Of a DNA stretch of 64,000 nt, positions 48,312 to 64,000 are shown piece by piece. The notes below the pieces were generated by a model that saw only the letters and a list, made by a program, of their open reading frames with translations, made no database searches and was not told the origin of the DNA. The translations under genes were made by a program, and so were the position numbers. Positions within the stretch are counted from its first letter, which is position 1; the number at the start of each line of letters is the position of its first letter. Source of the DNA: Amoebidium appalachense (Eukaryota; Ichthyosporea); assembly GCA_963693365.1 (NCBI GenBank), contig CAVNZM010000013.1:1426001-1490000 (forward strand), in the 5' to 3' direction.

Positions 48312-49539
48312 CACTGTGTGTGCATAATATTGTGTGTGTGTCTGTGTATGCCATGTGTAGTCCACTGTGTGTGTGTTTAATTCTTCATTCTCTTCCCTAC
48401 CCTTCTTTCGTTGTTCTTGCCCTCCTTCTTAAATGAGAAAGGGGTTAGGGCAAGGAGGAGGGTGAGAAGTTTTTTAACGGAAGGATGCTTTTGTCGTTAA
48501 GTTCGCAAGCGGAGGGAAGAAGGGTGGATAGGTGGGTCTTTATCCCTCCGTTTTATTATTTTTTTTTCCTTTTTTGTTTTTTTGGTGTGTGCGGGGGGGG
48601 AGGAGGGAAGGGGGGGGGGGGAGGGGGGGGGGGGGGGGGGGGACTTACAGCAGTGATATTGACAAGAATCATGGGATGCTCAATAGGTCTGTTCCTCAGC
48701 CAAGCATCAAAAGTCAGAACAGACATTGCAAAGCCTATGTTCCAGGTAATCAGCATGATTGCGATTGAAAATACGACGGTGGTTGGTGTGCGTTTAACCG
48801 TGTGACAATGAGTGTGTACGCTGGCCGGGTCTCTGTCTGTTGTTGCATGGTAGTCGCATTCACTAAGGTACCGTTTGGCACCTAAATGCAGACGTGTCAG
48901 ATGACCTGCACGCCATACTTCGCAATTTGCCAGGGGTCATCTGCTTCTGCACCTCTTTCGCGCCAGTACGGAAAGATGATGAGTTCTTTTTCGTACCTGT
49001 CATAGGGATACCGGTTTATCGAACGAATGTGTTACCTCTATGGGTTGAATCTGGGCGTCCAGACCCGAGCCGTTCAAGGTCCATGTCTGGTCCGAAAGTT
49101 CCACGACGACAGTTATGTTTCTGCGAAGGTAAGGGGATGGCCCGGAAACTTCGCTTAAAGGGGCACCGTTGAACGCCAACATGTACCTGACTTTAAGCTC
49201 GTTCTTGGTCATGTCTAATGTCAGGATTCTGGCCTGCACAAATAACTCGTAATCGGCTGCTACCACGGAACCTTTTTTGACTCCGTTAACGTATTTCTCA
49301 CCATGTTTGTACTGTATAAATGTCGCGTTTGGACCTAGTCCGACTTCTCCCGAAAAGTCCACGTGGTCTGCGCTGTGTTTCTCGTTGTTTGTAACCCACG
49401 CTGCATACACAGAGAATGTGACAGCCAGCATAAACAAAAGCAGAAAACAGCCATGCAGTATCCTCAGAATGTTGTCTCGCTTGCGCATGGGCAAGGCATC
49501 AAATTTTCGCAAGACGTTGATCCTCATTCTCATCCACAT

Positions 49540-50787
49540 GGTTGCAAAACCTGACGCAAGGGGGATGTATAGACCAATTTAAATTTACTAATTGAGAATC
49601 TCCATGTGTTTGCTTCGCTCTAGAAATCCAGCCAGCCTCGATCACTGGCGAAATGAAGGGCTAAGTGGCGGTCATATACCAAATCCTGCTTATAATGCTT
49701 AAAATCAATAATCTGAATAGAAATGGGGTTTTGCTCTATCAGTAAATTATTTGATAAACAAAGCGACAAGCAATTTTTGTATAAGCAACATGGGGTGTCC
49801 GGCGCCTATACCGAAAACAGGCAAAAACCATAATTTCATCATTGACGGTCGGCCTCGATGCAAGGTGGTAAGAGGTTATGCAAGACGGGTTTTGATGATT
49901 TTAGCGATGTAGGCGTTGTCGGAGCACACCGACTGCTTATATGATTTTTGCGCGTCTTTTTATTTCCTAAAACTTTTTTTTATGGACGAAAACCAACTTT
50001 CTAAGTAAAATCGGGGCCTAACTGCTTTCGAGAGGCTGTCGGTCTGAGATTTTGGCCTGTCACCGCTTGAGCGGCCCTTAACTTGGCCCTTACTTTTGGC
50101 GCAACCAATCACAAGATTTGAATTGTTCCGGTGAGCCATATAAGGTTAGGCAGAATTTGAAAAAAATCATTTCTAAACCGGTCTATATACAACGTCATCC
50201 AATGACAATTAAAACCTATTATTGTGACGACGTTCACCTCATGAAAGCCCCCTGAATGGTGCCAAGGACTGTGTGCGTGTGTACTACTGTGATGTGTGTG
50301 TGTGTGTGTCACATGTACGTGATACTCGCAACGTTCGAGTGCAACCCTTCACGTACATATGTACGTGCTTTGGACCAGGTGTTTTTCGTTCAGTTCGGAA
50401 TTCGTGGTCCTTGCAGATCGGAACTCGACTCCTGAGCTTTTGCAACTCGTGGCAACAACTTAGAAGCTCTACGGTAACTGTATAGTAGTTCAGATATGTA
50501 CAATACATAGTATAATAACTCGTAATAAACAAAGGCGTTCTCCCTGTAAACACCCGTCACGGTATAGGGCAGTAGACGTAGGGGCGTGGACATCTACTTT
50601 GTAATAAGTGACGTGACTCGTACACAGATTCCTTTCGAATTCAACAGTTTATCCCAATAGCATGAGATACTGTCCAATTATGTAGTCACTGTGACTGCTG
50701 TCTCCCTGCGGCCTCTTCTTCTTTTATGGTCTTTTTTTCTTTTCTTTTCTTTTCTTTTGTCCCGCAACGTAGTAAGGCCGGGCCGTG
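49540..50787. other. Intergenic, ordinary complexity, no gene seen
   Basis: Upstream of the broken DUF4436-like gene. No coding frame, RNA gene or clear repeat is supported. Short T/C-rich (TTTTC)n lies at about 50728-50760 just left of the inverted-repeat element. Confidence 0.4.
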
Positions 50788-50814
50788 TACAGTATGCGTC
50801 CACGCATAACATAC
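50788..50814 (+). repeat. Left terminal inverted repeat (27 bp, includes TA)
   Basis: Begins TACAGTATGCGTCCACGCAT. The exact reverse complement is at 52873-52899. Inside it ATGCGT-CC-ACGCAT can itself fold into a hairpin. Confidence 0.85.
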
Positions 50815-51152
50815 TCCACGCACAACATAACGTCGACGCCGATTTTCAAAAATCTTAACATACTGACCTCGGTCATTTTTCGGGATTATGTTAGCGCACC
50901 AAGGGGTCCTATACATAGTAGGACGAGTAATCGGGTTTATCTGGTCAGTTTAGACCCCCTATGTTTAGCATTTCGATCTCTTTCCCAGACAAAACAGTGG
51001 TTCGCCGTGATTTCAACGACCGCCAGGGCCAATGATAGGCGGCGGCCGCACATCGCATGGTATGCAAACAACTAGTTCGAAGCAGTCTTGTATAGCTAGT
51101 TTTTACATCCTAGTCATATAGGCAGGTTGAATGCATATTAAACCCACCGATC

Positions 51153-51602
51153 ATGACCAAGCCAGTAGTCCAGGTGCAGGCAGCTGCACTTGGGGCGTTG
51201 AATAGTGCACTGCACACAGTAAATGAGACCACAGACAAGTTTCAGGAAACTACCCAAGAAGCCCAAGCAATCATTTCTGAGGGTTTTGTAAACGCAAACA
51301 ACACAATCAACAACGCAACCACACGTGCAATTGCACAAGCCGAAACGGCAAAAGCACAATTGCGCTCGCACATGGAGAGTTTAGAGAGCCGCAGAGCCCC
51401 CACACGCGCGGAATCGCTGAGTCTTTTCCGTGTGAGTTACGGTAATGGTTTGGAGCTTGATGAAACCCTGAATACGGATTTGTATGAGGCGAAGGGGGAG
51501 GGGTTGCCTCTTACTCGTGTAGGTGCGTGGTGCCAAATTCGTGGTGTGAGAGTAAGGTGTGAGGGAGCAGAAAGACTAGTACGTCCTTGTTTGTATGAGT
51601 TG

Positions 51603-51644
<42 letters not shown>

Positions 51645-51677
51645 CTTTTTTGGTTTGGTCCCCTTGAAAAAAATTAG
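51153..51677 (+). CDS. Hypothetical helical protein, possibly a first exon
   Basis: A 174-codon frame with balanced composition for its first ~145 residues. The N-terminal ~85 residues are Ala/Glu/Thr-rich and should be helical (for example TTDKFQETTQEAQAIISEG). A second part contains LSLFRVSYGNGLELDETL and GVRVRCEGAERLVRPCLY. The last ~30 codons run into (GT)n and are doubtful; a GTAAGG at about 51552 could be a splice donor. The family is not recognised. It lies inside the inverted-repeat element, so it may be the element's own protein or cargo. Confidence 0.45.
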
Positions 51678-51824
51678 TATGTTTTTATTATTATTTGAAT
51701 CAAATACTTATTGATTTCCTCTATATTTACTTATTTAGCGGGTTGGGGAGGAGGGGAGGGGGGGTGGGGGGGGGGACTTGATGTACTAAATGCTAGACTT
51801 TCAAGTATTGATTTAGATTCAAAA

Positions 51825-51932
<108 letters not shown>

Positions 51933-52218
51933 CACACACACACACACATAGGCTTTCACGCTTTCAGCTTCTTCTTTTTTTTTTTTTTTTTCAAAGTTTT
52001 TTTTTTTTTCCCGAATTTCCCTTTTTTTTTTTTTTTTTACCATCTCAAAAAGGAACTAGTATAAGTATTCTTTGTTTATTCATTCATTTGATCAATTTAT
52101 TATTATTATTTTTTTTTATTTATTTATTATTTTATCACGTTTTGTTCCCGGAGGGCCTTTTCAGGCCCTCTAGGGAAACTACCGTCTACCACACAGCACC
52201 GACAGGACACTAGTTAAG

Positions 52219-52420
52219 GTGCTATCTATGAGTTCAGCTAAGCTAAACCATCCTTCACAACCTAACTATAAGTACACACTTTGCCCAGGGCTACTACCCC
52301 AGCCACGCCGGCAGGAGGCTCCAGTCCTCCCCTGCATTCAAAACCTAGCAATAAACGTTAACCGAGGGCTCTCATTGGTCGATCTACAGCATTGGGAAGT
52401 CCTAAGTGTTGTGTATAGTA
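52219..52420 (+). other. Weak coding-like stretch inside the inverted-repeat element
   Basis: A frame with ordinary composition (contains RGLSLVDLQHWEVLSVVYS) is preceded by a hairpin GAGGGCC-TTTTCA-GGCCCTC at about 52152. It could be an exon of an element-encoded gene; no partner exon was established. Confidence 0.25.
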
Positions 52421-52872
52421 TTTACGGTGGGTATGGGTGGATGATGGGGTGTGGTGGTGGTGGGGATGGGGGGTTGCTGCCTAACATTATGTGTTGTTGT
52501 ACGTATGTTGTGGCGATGTTTTTGTGGACTAAAAGGTGGGTTTTACAGGGCACACCGGGTCTGTGTGTGTTCCGGCAGTCAGAACAGGCCGGCCGGGTGT
52601 GTGTGGGGGGTGTATTTGTTGGTGTTTTGGGTTTTTGATCAATTTATTATTTGTTTACTACTATATTTATGTCATTTAGCGGTTTGCGGATTCCCCGCCC
52701 GATGGAGAGGCCCAGTGTGGCCTCCTGGGCGGGCGGGAGGGCGGGCGGGCGGGGCGGGGCGGGGGGGGGGGGGGGGGGGGGGGGGGGGTAACATAATCGA
52801 GACGGGCTCTGGGAGCCTATTTTTAGATACTAATTAAAATTTAACATAACGACCTCGACCCTTGTCGGGGCG

Positions 52873-52899
52873 GTATGTTATGCGTGGACGCATACTGTA
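52873..52899 (-). repeat. Right terminal inverted repeat (27 bp, includes TA)
   Basis: Exact reverse complement of 50788-50814. Confidence 0.85.
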
Positions 52900-57148
<4,249 letters not shown>

Positions 57149-57478
57149 TCAAGTTTCCGGTTTTGAACCGTCACCCCTCAAGAGCACAAACTGAGGCGAA
57201 TGCCAAGCGGACGATTCGGCGGCGTTCAAACTGAAATATCGCACACCCGTCGCCACGGGGAGGTCTGAGGGTGCAGGGGGAGGGGTAGGCGGGGACGGAC
57301 GTTTCCAGCGGTGTATGTTGAGGAAGAGAAGGAATACGGCGTTGTAGACCACCAAAATCATGACCCAAAAAAGGGAAAGGAGGTCCGACGCACAGCCGAT
57401 GGGCGGCGCGTTGGGTTGCGTGTTGCGGAGGGCTGGAAGGGCAAAGAGCTGTATGTGTGTGTGTGTGTGGGTTGGTGT

Positions 57479-57528
<50 letters not shown>

Positions 57529-57563
57529 GTGATGTATGACTGGGGAAGGGGGCAAAGGATTAC

Positions 57564-57613
<50 letters not shown>

Positions 57614-57819
57614 CGCGTGCGCACGCGCATACGCGCGCGCATGTGTGTGTATGTGTGTGTATGTGTGAAGGGGAGGGGGGGGGGGGGGGGAGGGGGGGGG
57701 GGGGAGGGGGAGGGAATGTAAGGGTGCGTGGACTGTGATGGTGATGATGTTGGTGGTGTGCGTGTTTTGGGGGGAAGGGCGGGGGGAAGGGGTTACACAG
57801 TGTGTTTTTTGTGTACCCA

Positions 57820-57852
<33 letters not shown>

Positions 57853-57869
57853 GTGTGTGTGTGTTGTTT

Positions 57870-57900
<31 letters not shown>

Positions 57901-60041
57901 GGGGGGGGGTATCATCGGTGCATATTTGTGTGTGGTACATGAGGTAGGTAGTGGTAGCTGTGTGCGTTCGTGTGTGTGTGTGGAGGGGGGGAGGTAACAT
58001 TTAGAGGAGAGAGGAGAGCAGTTCGTGTCGAGGCAGGAGACGTGAAGGGCTAATGGGTGGGGGGTTGGGGGGTAGGGTTTAGGGAAAGCCTCCTGCAGAA
58101 TCAGTACATGCGCGTGCGCACATACACACACACAAACACACACATACACAAACGTGCATACCCACATGCATAGACACACACACACACGGAGAGAGGAAAA
58201 GAGGGAGAGAGAGAGGGGGGGGGGGGGGGGGGGGGGAGAGGAGAGAGACAGAGAGAGAGAGAAAGAGAGAGAGAGTTGTCTGTGTTGGCGAGAGAGAGAC
58301 AGAGAGAGAGAAAGTGTGTTTTTGTGTGTGTGACAGTGTGTGTGTGTGTTTGGGGAGGGGGGAGGGGGGGAGAAAAGAGAACGAGAGAGAGAGGGATGGA
58401 GGGGGGGAGGGAGAAGAGGGGGGGGGGGGGGGGGAGGGAGAGAGAGAGGAGAGAGAGAAAAGAGAGAGAGAGAGAGACTCAGGGAGAGAGGGAGAGAGGG
58501 GAGAGAAACGAGAAACAGAGAGTGTGTGTGTTTGGAGGTGTGTGTCTGTATCCACGGACTTCTCGAGGATGAAAGCTAACGGAACAATGTTTTGACAGCA
58601 TGTAACCGAGTTTTGGACATTTTTGGGAGAGGGAAGGCTTGGAGGCAGAAGGGAAAAAGAGGTAGGAAAGGTGACAGTTACTGTTTGAGAGGTATGCAAT
58701 GAGTGCTTTGTAACGCTGTTGTTTTTTCAAGTTAAGCTCGTGTTGTAGTAATCTTCCTTCCTTTTTTTTCTTTTCTTTCTTTCTTTTTTTTTTTTTTGTG
58801 TGTGTGCGTGTGTGTGTGTTTGCGTGGGTGTTTCGTGTGCGTGTGTGTGCGCATGCCCGCACGCGAGTGTATGTGTATGTGTGTGTGTGCGCATGGGTGC
58901 AAGTGTTAGATTTAGTACAGCCACGTGTGTGGGTGTGGGTGTTTGGGGAGGGGGGGAGGGGGAGGCATTTGGGGGGGGGGGGCTAGGTGGGTTGCCTTAC
59001 AGCAGTGATATTGAGTAGAACCATAGGGTACTCGATCGGCCTGTTCCGTAGCCAGGCATCAAATGTCAGCACAGAAAGAGCAATGCCTACCCCCCATGTA
59101 ATCACTATGATTGCAATCGAAAATGTGACGGTCGCCGTTGTGCGGTCAACCGTTACGGTGAGTGTATACTCGGGCCGAGGCTCATTCTGTCGTTGCATGG
59201 CGCTCAAATCCAACGTACCGCTTGCATAGCGCGGTTTCGCGTCAAATACAAACATAGTTTCAACATTGAACGCTCGTGTATCTGAGGTTACCTGCACCCC
59301 ATACGTTGCCATCCTCCAGGGGTCTCCCTCGTTTGCACTTCTTTCGCGCCAGTACGGGCAGATTACCAGGTTCTTTTCGTACGTGTCAAAGGGATATCGG
59401 TTTATGTCTCCTTTGTCAAAGGTGTGTGTTACCTCTTTGGGCTGAACCTGGGCGTCCCGGCCCGAACCGTTAATGATCCACGTTTGGTCCGAAAGATCCA
59501 CAGCGATGGTTATGTTTCTGTGAAGGTAGTTGTTTTGGCCCGGAAAGTCGCTCAAAGGTTCACCGTTAAACACCAGCACGTACCTGACTGTAATTTCATT
59601 CCTGGTCATGTCCATATTTAGTATCCTGGCCTGCACAAACACTTCGTAGTCGTCCGACGTGACCGGGCCCTCTTTAACACCATCGACGTATTTCTCCCCA
59701 TCTTTGTACTGTAAAAACGTCGAGTTTGGGCGTACTGCTCCCGAAAAATCAAAGTGTTCTGTGCTGTATTTCGCGGTGCTGTCAACCCATGACTCATACA
59801 CAGAGTAAGTAACGGCCAGCATCACCAAAAATAGAATGAAGCCGTGTGCGATTCGCAGAATGGTGTCTTGCTTGTGCAAGGGCAAGGCACGGAACTTTTC
59901 CAACACGCTCTTCATTCTCGTCCGAAGAAAACGTAGGGCAGTAGATGCATATGTCATGAGCATCATGGTTACTGCGTGGTGGTTCTTACTCCTGCTTCGA
60001 TGGGGGAGGAAAGGTTTGAGAAAACACGTGGTACTTCGCAC
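57149..60041 (-). CDS. DUF4436-like membrane protein, paralogue 3 (2 exons)
   Basis: Exon 1 (60041-59001) and exon 2 (57448-57149) join at phase 0 (donor GTAAGG, acceptor ending CACATACAG) to 446 residues from the first ATG. The ATG at 59915 (MKSVLEKFRALPLHKQD) matches the start of paralogue 1 better and would give 404. Features are an N-terminal membrane helix (HGFILFLVMLAVTYSVYESW), the NRYPFDTYEKNLVICPYW block, WLRNRPIEYPM between two helices, then LFALPALRNTQPNAPPIGC and a last helix. The tail beyond NIHRWKRPSP differs between paralogues. No break is seen. Function is unknown; an integral membrane location is inferred. The ~1.55-kb intron is filled with (GT)n, G runs and (GA)n. Confidence 0.82.
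57470..58980 (+). repeat. (GT)n, G runs and (GA)n filling the intron of paralogue 3
   Basis: G runs lie near 57492-57525, 57672-57702 and 57884-57909. (GT)n occurs near 57564-57607 and 57820-57882, and (GA)n with G runs spans 58190-58520. About 58530-58760 is ordinary DNA and shows no exon that keeps phase. Confidence 0.8.
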
Positions 60042-60889
60042 AAATCACTTAAGAATTAACGAACCAAGGCTTGGTACTCCGAATTACCATACCCCGCAAA
60101 CAAGAACGGCGTCCAACTTTCTGCAGCTTGGAAAACTGCAAGTTTGGCGGGCGGGCCAGTGGCGGGAATAACCGTGTGGTTTTGTCGTGTAACTCAGTGA
60201 CTTTTTGCTGACAGTTTACTCCATAATAAGGTATATATCCTTCAGAAGAAACGTTTCGCGAAAACTGACAAGGTCTTGCTCACCATTACAAAATGTAGTA
60301 GCTTAAGTACCAGTCATTGCCAGATGTGCACAGGATTCACTCGCGAATAATCCGAGTCTTTTGGACGTTCTTGTTTGATTATACTATATTGCATGTAATT
60401 ACTTCCTCGCTCGTGTTTAATAATACATGACACGACGGAGGCGTACGTATCGCTGTGATATCCATGTGTATGTACAGATATGCTAAGAAAGTTTTCTTGG
60501 CAATGCTTACATCTATTCAAAATGTGTGTATATCGCATGCACCAGCTGCAAGACATCAGTGCATGGTAGGTAACACTGCCAGGCAACACCCTCAGGCTAT
60601 AGGCAACTCCCTTCAAAAATGTCGCCTAAATTTTGTGCATCAACCCACCTGCATGTCCGTTCATGCATCTATCGTTCCGCCATGTGTGTGTATATATGTC
60701 ACCGGCTCTGTCTTATGTATATATAGATTATTAGCATACTTTAGGCTGTGTGAACTGTCCAAATTATCGTTGCAATTGAAAAGTAGTGAAGGAAAAAACA
60801 TAACAAGAAAACAACGTGTGTCAGGTGCAGGACCTAACACATACTGATGTGTTGCCGCACGTGCGACGTTATACATGCGGTCCCTTTTA

Positions 60890-60934
<45 letters not shown>

Positions 60935-62049
60935 AGAAGAAGAAAGGAGACACCGCCTCAGTAGGTGGTAGGTGCAGGACACTGACTGAGGCAGTGAGGC
61001 TGGGAGTGACACACGAAGCCCCCTTTGATCATTCCATGGACAAAACCAGGCGTTGTTAGTGGTGGATTTGTTATCCATTCACGATGTCGAAGGATAAAAT
61101 TGAATCAATCCTATTGGCTGGACCGTGAGCAACTATGATATGAATGATCTTGTCAATTGCAAAGTGCACAGTCTACCGTCTGTATCCCTACATTATTATT
61201 GACTCAAATGATGTATCTGGTCTTTTAAAACGCCTATTTCTTATACTTCAACATAAAACCTTTTCTTTCAACGTCTGGCACCAGCCGAGTCCCATCCGTG
61301 TGCCACCCGGGGACAAACAGAATATTTTTTTTTCAGCGCGCACAGGACAATTGCAAGGTGGCTGGCCCCGAGCTCGGCACAAGCGAAGGCTCTTGTATAC
61401 GTATACCTGGAAATCATAATAAACATTCCGGTCAAAAAGGAGATTGCCATACATAATGCTCTAGTATAGTTGTAGACAGACACCGACTTGGAAGCTTGAG
61501 AGAACGTTTTTTTCCCAGAATTCTCTTTCGAAAATTTGAATGCCTCTCCTACGTCTCCGTCCGCAGTCCGTCAGGCGCCAGGGATGTGGCGGGCCCTCGG
61601 TGAATTGAATTGACTTGTGTATAATTCCAATTGATTGTCGAGGTTGTTGACTTGAATTGACGGGAAGTCGCGACTTAGGGGGGTCTGACTCGAGTCACGA
61701 CTTTAGTGACTTATTGCTAAATATAGTAACATTTTCAGGGGCGGAGGAGAGGGGCGGGACATCTCCCCACCTCTCCCTCCCCCCTCCCCCTCCCCCCCCC
61801 GGCCCTCTAGCTCCCCTTATACCCCCACCCCCCTGCCCACCTCCTTCAAAGTCACCCATATGTCCTGCCTGATGGCCCGACTTGACTAGGCAAAAGTCAG
61901 GAGCTTTCTTGACTTGAAGTCATGACTCCGAGTCAAGTCACCACATCCCTGCCGTCAGCATCTGCCGCAGAGTGGTGCGTACCGAGCCAATCATGTACTG
62001 AGCATACTCAAACGCTTTTGATTGGCCGGTTCATTGTACTTCAACAAAA
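60042..62049. other. Upstream and intergenic DNA; A-rich tract near 60.9 kb
   Basis: 60042-60300 is the likely promoter region of paralogue 3. An A tract of about 40 nt followed by (GAA)n lies at 60893-60945, with TGCAGGAC words on both sides (about 60828 and 60974), possibly a retroposon tail. No gene is supported. C-rich DNA lies at about 61760-61845. Confidence 0.4.
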
Positions 62050-62124
62050 ATGGCGCGCAAACCTTTTGGCAAGCAGAACTTGAACGTGAAAGAAAAAAAG
62101 AAGGAAAGAAAAGGTCTAAAATGA
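62050..62124 (+). CDS. Possible small basic protein or first exon (24 aa)
   Basis: ATG in a good context (AAAATGG) opens MARKPFGKQNLNVKEKKKER and stops at 62124. It is lysine-rich and ordinary in composition, with an ATTGG box about 30 bp upstream. It could be a short first exon, but no strong donor or following exon is seen. Weak evidence. Confidence 0.15.
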   Translation: MARKPFGKQNLNVKEKKKERKGLK

Positions 62125-63239
62125 AAAAAATAAAAAACCGCAAAACGGGTTTTCCGTGACAACAGTAATTACAAAATAGTGCGGACGGGCCTGCTCTTAT
62201 ATACTGCTAGCTATCACCGAGTTTGCGCACATGTAGCCAGGTTTTCGAAAGCATTTAACGTGAGGGAGCGAGAGTTTTGTTGAGCAACGAAAGCGTCAAT
62301 GATCTCGCTTCGTTTGTCTTGACACACCCTCTGTGTGTATACCTACGTGCTTGATATAACAGAGCACCCCCAAGAATATCTTAAGTTCAACAGGTAGCTC
62401 AAACCCGCCTCCCCTCCCCCTCCCCCCTCCCCTCCCTCTCCCCCCCTCCCGGCTCCCCACTCACTTCATCTTGTGATGACAATGTCTCTTTTTACACTCG
62501 TGTGGTGCCTACCTACACGGTTCTGCCTTTTGATCAACTGAATTCCCCATTAAAACCCAGAATTACTGCCCTCGCTCCTTTTCCTTTGTGTGTTGTTGTT
62601 ACATCTTCACCTCTTTCTTCCCTTGTCGTTTTTCTATTCCTCCTCTCCAGAGCAGATGTTATGACCGGTCGTGTCTCTCTGTTGGTTTGCAGCCATCATT
62701 TCATACATCCTCTGCTTTCCTTTGGCTATTCTCACTTTACTCGTGCCTCTCACCATCCAACCCTCACCAACACAGTCTCCTTCCCGTTAGCTTTCTGAAT
62801 TGTAGGTCTATATTTTTACACCCCGCTCGCATAGTATAACCTCAAGATGTTTGTTCTCACAAGGTATTCCTCTGAGATTTCGATTATTTTACCATTCTCC
62901 TTACCCCCCCCCCCCCCCCCCACCCCCCCTTTGCCCCCTCCCCTTCCCATCTCCGTCTGTGTGCGCCCCCCCCCCCCCCCCCCCCCCCTCCTTCCTCCTT
63001 CCCTCCCTCTCGCCCCCTCCCCCCCCCCCCCCCCCCCCCTTCCACCACCACCCCCATCTTTCTCACTCTCTCTTATCTCCTCCCTCTCTCCCTTTCTCTC
63101 AAACTCCATCTGATTCTTTTTGCTCTCCTAGTTGCCCCTTCTACCCCTGCCTAACCATGATCGAAAGACCCCTTTTGTGTGTTACAACATTCCTCCCCCA
63201 CACTCGATGTCGTGTGATTTCTTACACAGCCATCTCCCC

Positions 63240-63270
<31 letters not shown>

Positions 63271-63808
63271 AAGAGAGAGACAGAGAGAGGAAAAAATAAG
63301 AAAAATAGAAAAGGCATAAAAAAGGCTGATAGGTATTGTTACGTAGTCCGACTCATCTCAAACGTAGCTCTAGTCGGATGTAGTCGTTTGGCGCACACTC
63401 ACAATAAGCAGCCACCCATGCACCCCCCCCCCCCCCCCCTCCCCCCCCCCCACCCCCCCCCCCCCCCCCCCCCCCCTTCTTCCATCGTACACCCACCTGC
63501 CCAACCTTCTGTATATCCTCCCCCCCCCTCCCCCAACCCCCACCCCTCCCACACACCCACCCACCCGTGTACCCGTCCCCCCCCCCCCCCCTCCCCCAAC
63601 GTTGTCTGTAGGCTCTCTGATGACACACAAGCATATAAGCACCACGTGCACTCTGTTCTTGTATCGGGACCCACCTCCCTCACTATCATCTTTCTCATCC
63701 CTGTCCTCCCCTACCCCTCCCCCCCCACCCCTCCCCCCCCCCCCCCCCCCCCCCCGGCCCTCCCCTCTTCTCCTCTCCCCCTTCCCCCCTTCCCCCTCCC
63801 CCCACTCC

Positions 63809-63901
<93 letters not shown>

Positions 63902-64000
63902 TCTCCCTTCCCCCCATCCCCTCCCCCCTCCCCCCCCCTCCCCCCTAAACACCGTCACCACTTCCACCACAAACACACAGAGAAACCAACCCCCTTCCGC
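62125..64000. other. Intergenic, C-rich with (CA)n
   Basis: 62125-62850 is ordinary DNA without a supported gene. Long C tracts lie at about 62905-62935, 62967-63038, 63238-63260, 63424-63476 and 63730-63756, and (CA)n at 63814-63899. The frames here are proline- or threonine/histidine-rich artefacts. Confidence 0.5.

Noticed and set aside
52150-52175. GC hairpin followed by no clear T run, resembling a bacterial terminator
   Set aside because: The sequence is eukaryotic and the stem lies inside a transposon-like element; no reason to call a terminator.
62851-63948. 365-codon Pro-rich frame on the plus strand
   Set aside because: Made of C runs and (CA)n with overlapping open frames on both strands; no domain or splice evidence.

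Overview
The window is nuclear DNA of a eukaryote. It has spliced genes with GT-AG introns, a LINE and an LTR retrotransposon, very long mono- and dinucleotide tracts, and no bacterial-style operons. The gene families (a secreted berberine-bridge-type FAD oxidase, DUF4436-like membrane proteins, a multi-pass protein recalling fungal UsgS/EI24-type proteins) fit best with a fungus or another opisthokont protist. That is inference and I cannot name the organism. Much of the sequence is (GT/CA)n, (GA/CT)n and G/C homopolymers of 20-60 nt, so most long frames in those stretches are low-complexity artefacts and were left out.

Layout. 1-1084 (-): 5' part of a membrane-protein gene that runs off the left edge. 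1.5-2.6 kb (+): decayed relic of a LINE ORF2 C-terminus. 4379-17029 (-): a gene I assembled from 13 small exons (about 352 aa) scattered over 12.6 kb of microsatellite; the reading phase closes at every junction, with one acceptor less certain. 17-23.6 kb: simple repeats, old diverged repeats and a 560-bp MITE-like element with inverted ends. 23672-28374 (+): a four-exon, 553-aa secreted FAD-linked oxidase whose last intron carries four tandem ~365-bp units. 28.4-32.6 kb: intergenic, with a degenerate motif array. 32642-35422 (-), 37295-49539 (-, broken) and 57149-60041 (-): three two-exon DUF4436-like paralogues whose introns are also related, so whole genes were duplicated. 50790-52897: a DNA-transposon-like element with 27-bp perfect inverted repeats next to TA. 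60-64 kb: intergenic, C-rich and (CA)n DNA.

The clearest structural story is nested. A Ty3-like LTR retrotransposon (38391-46956 with its insert; 480-bp identical LTRs; 5-bp duplication GGGCA; primer-binding site; polypurine tract) sits in the intron of the broken DUF4436-like gene. Its left LTR is split after base 37 by a LINE (38428-43353, minus strand, 9-bp duplication ATGTTTACT). Removing the LINE and one duplication copy restores a 480-bp LTR. The LTR element's interior holds only a decayed reverse-transcriptase fragment, carries three tandem copies of its primer-binding site, and is strongly and strand-asymmetrically enriched in the word ACGAA.

A second theme is that microsatellites and poly-C tracts lie directly against splice sites in several unrelated genes. 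In one intron a ~101-bp minisatellite has multiplied a copy of the preceding exon's end. Homopolymer lengths in an assembly like this are error-prone, so single-base frameshifts are treated with caution.
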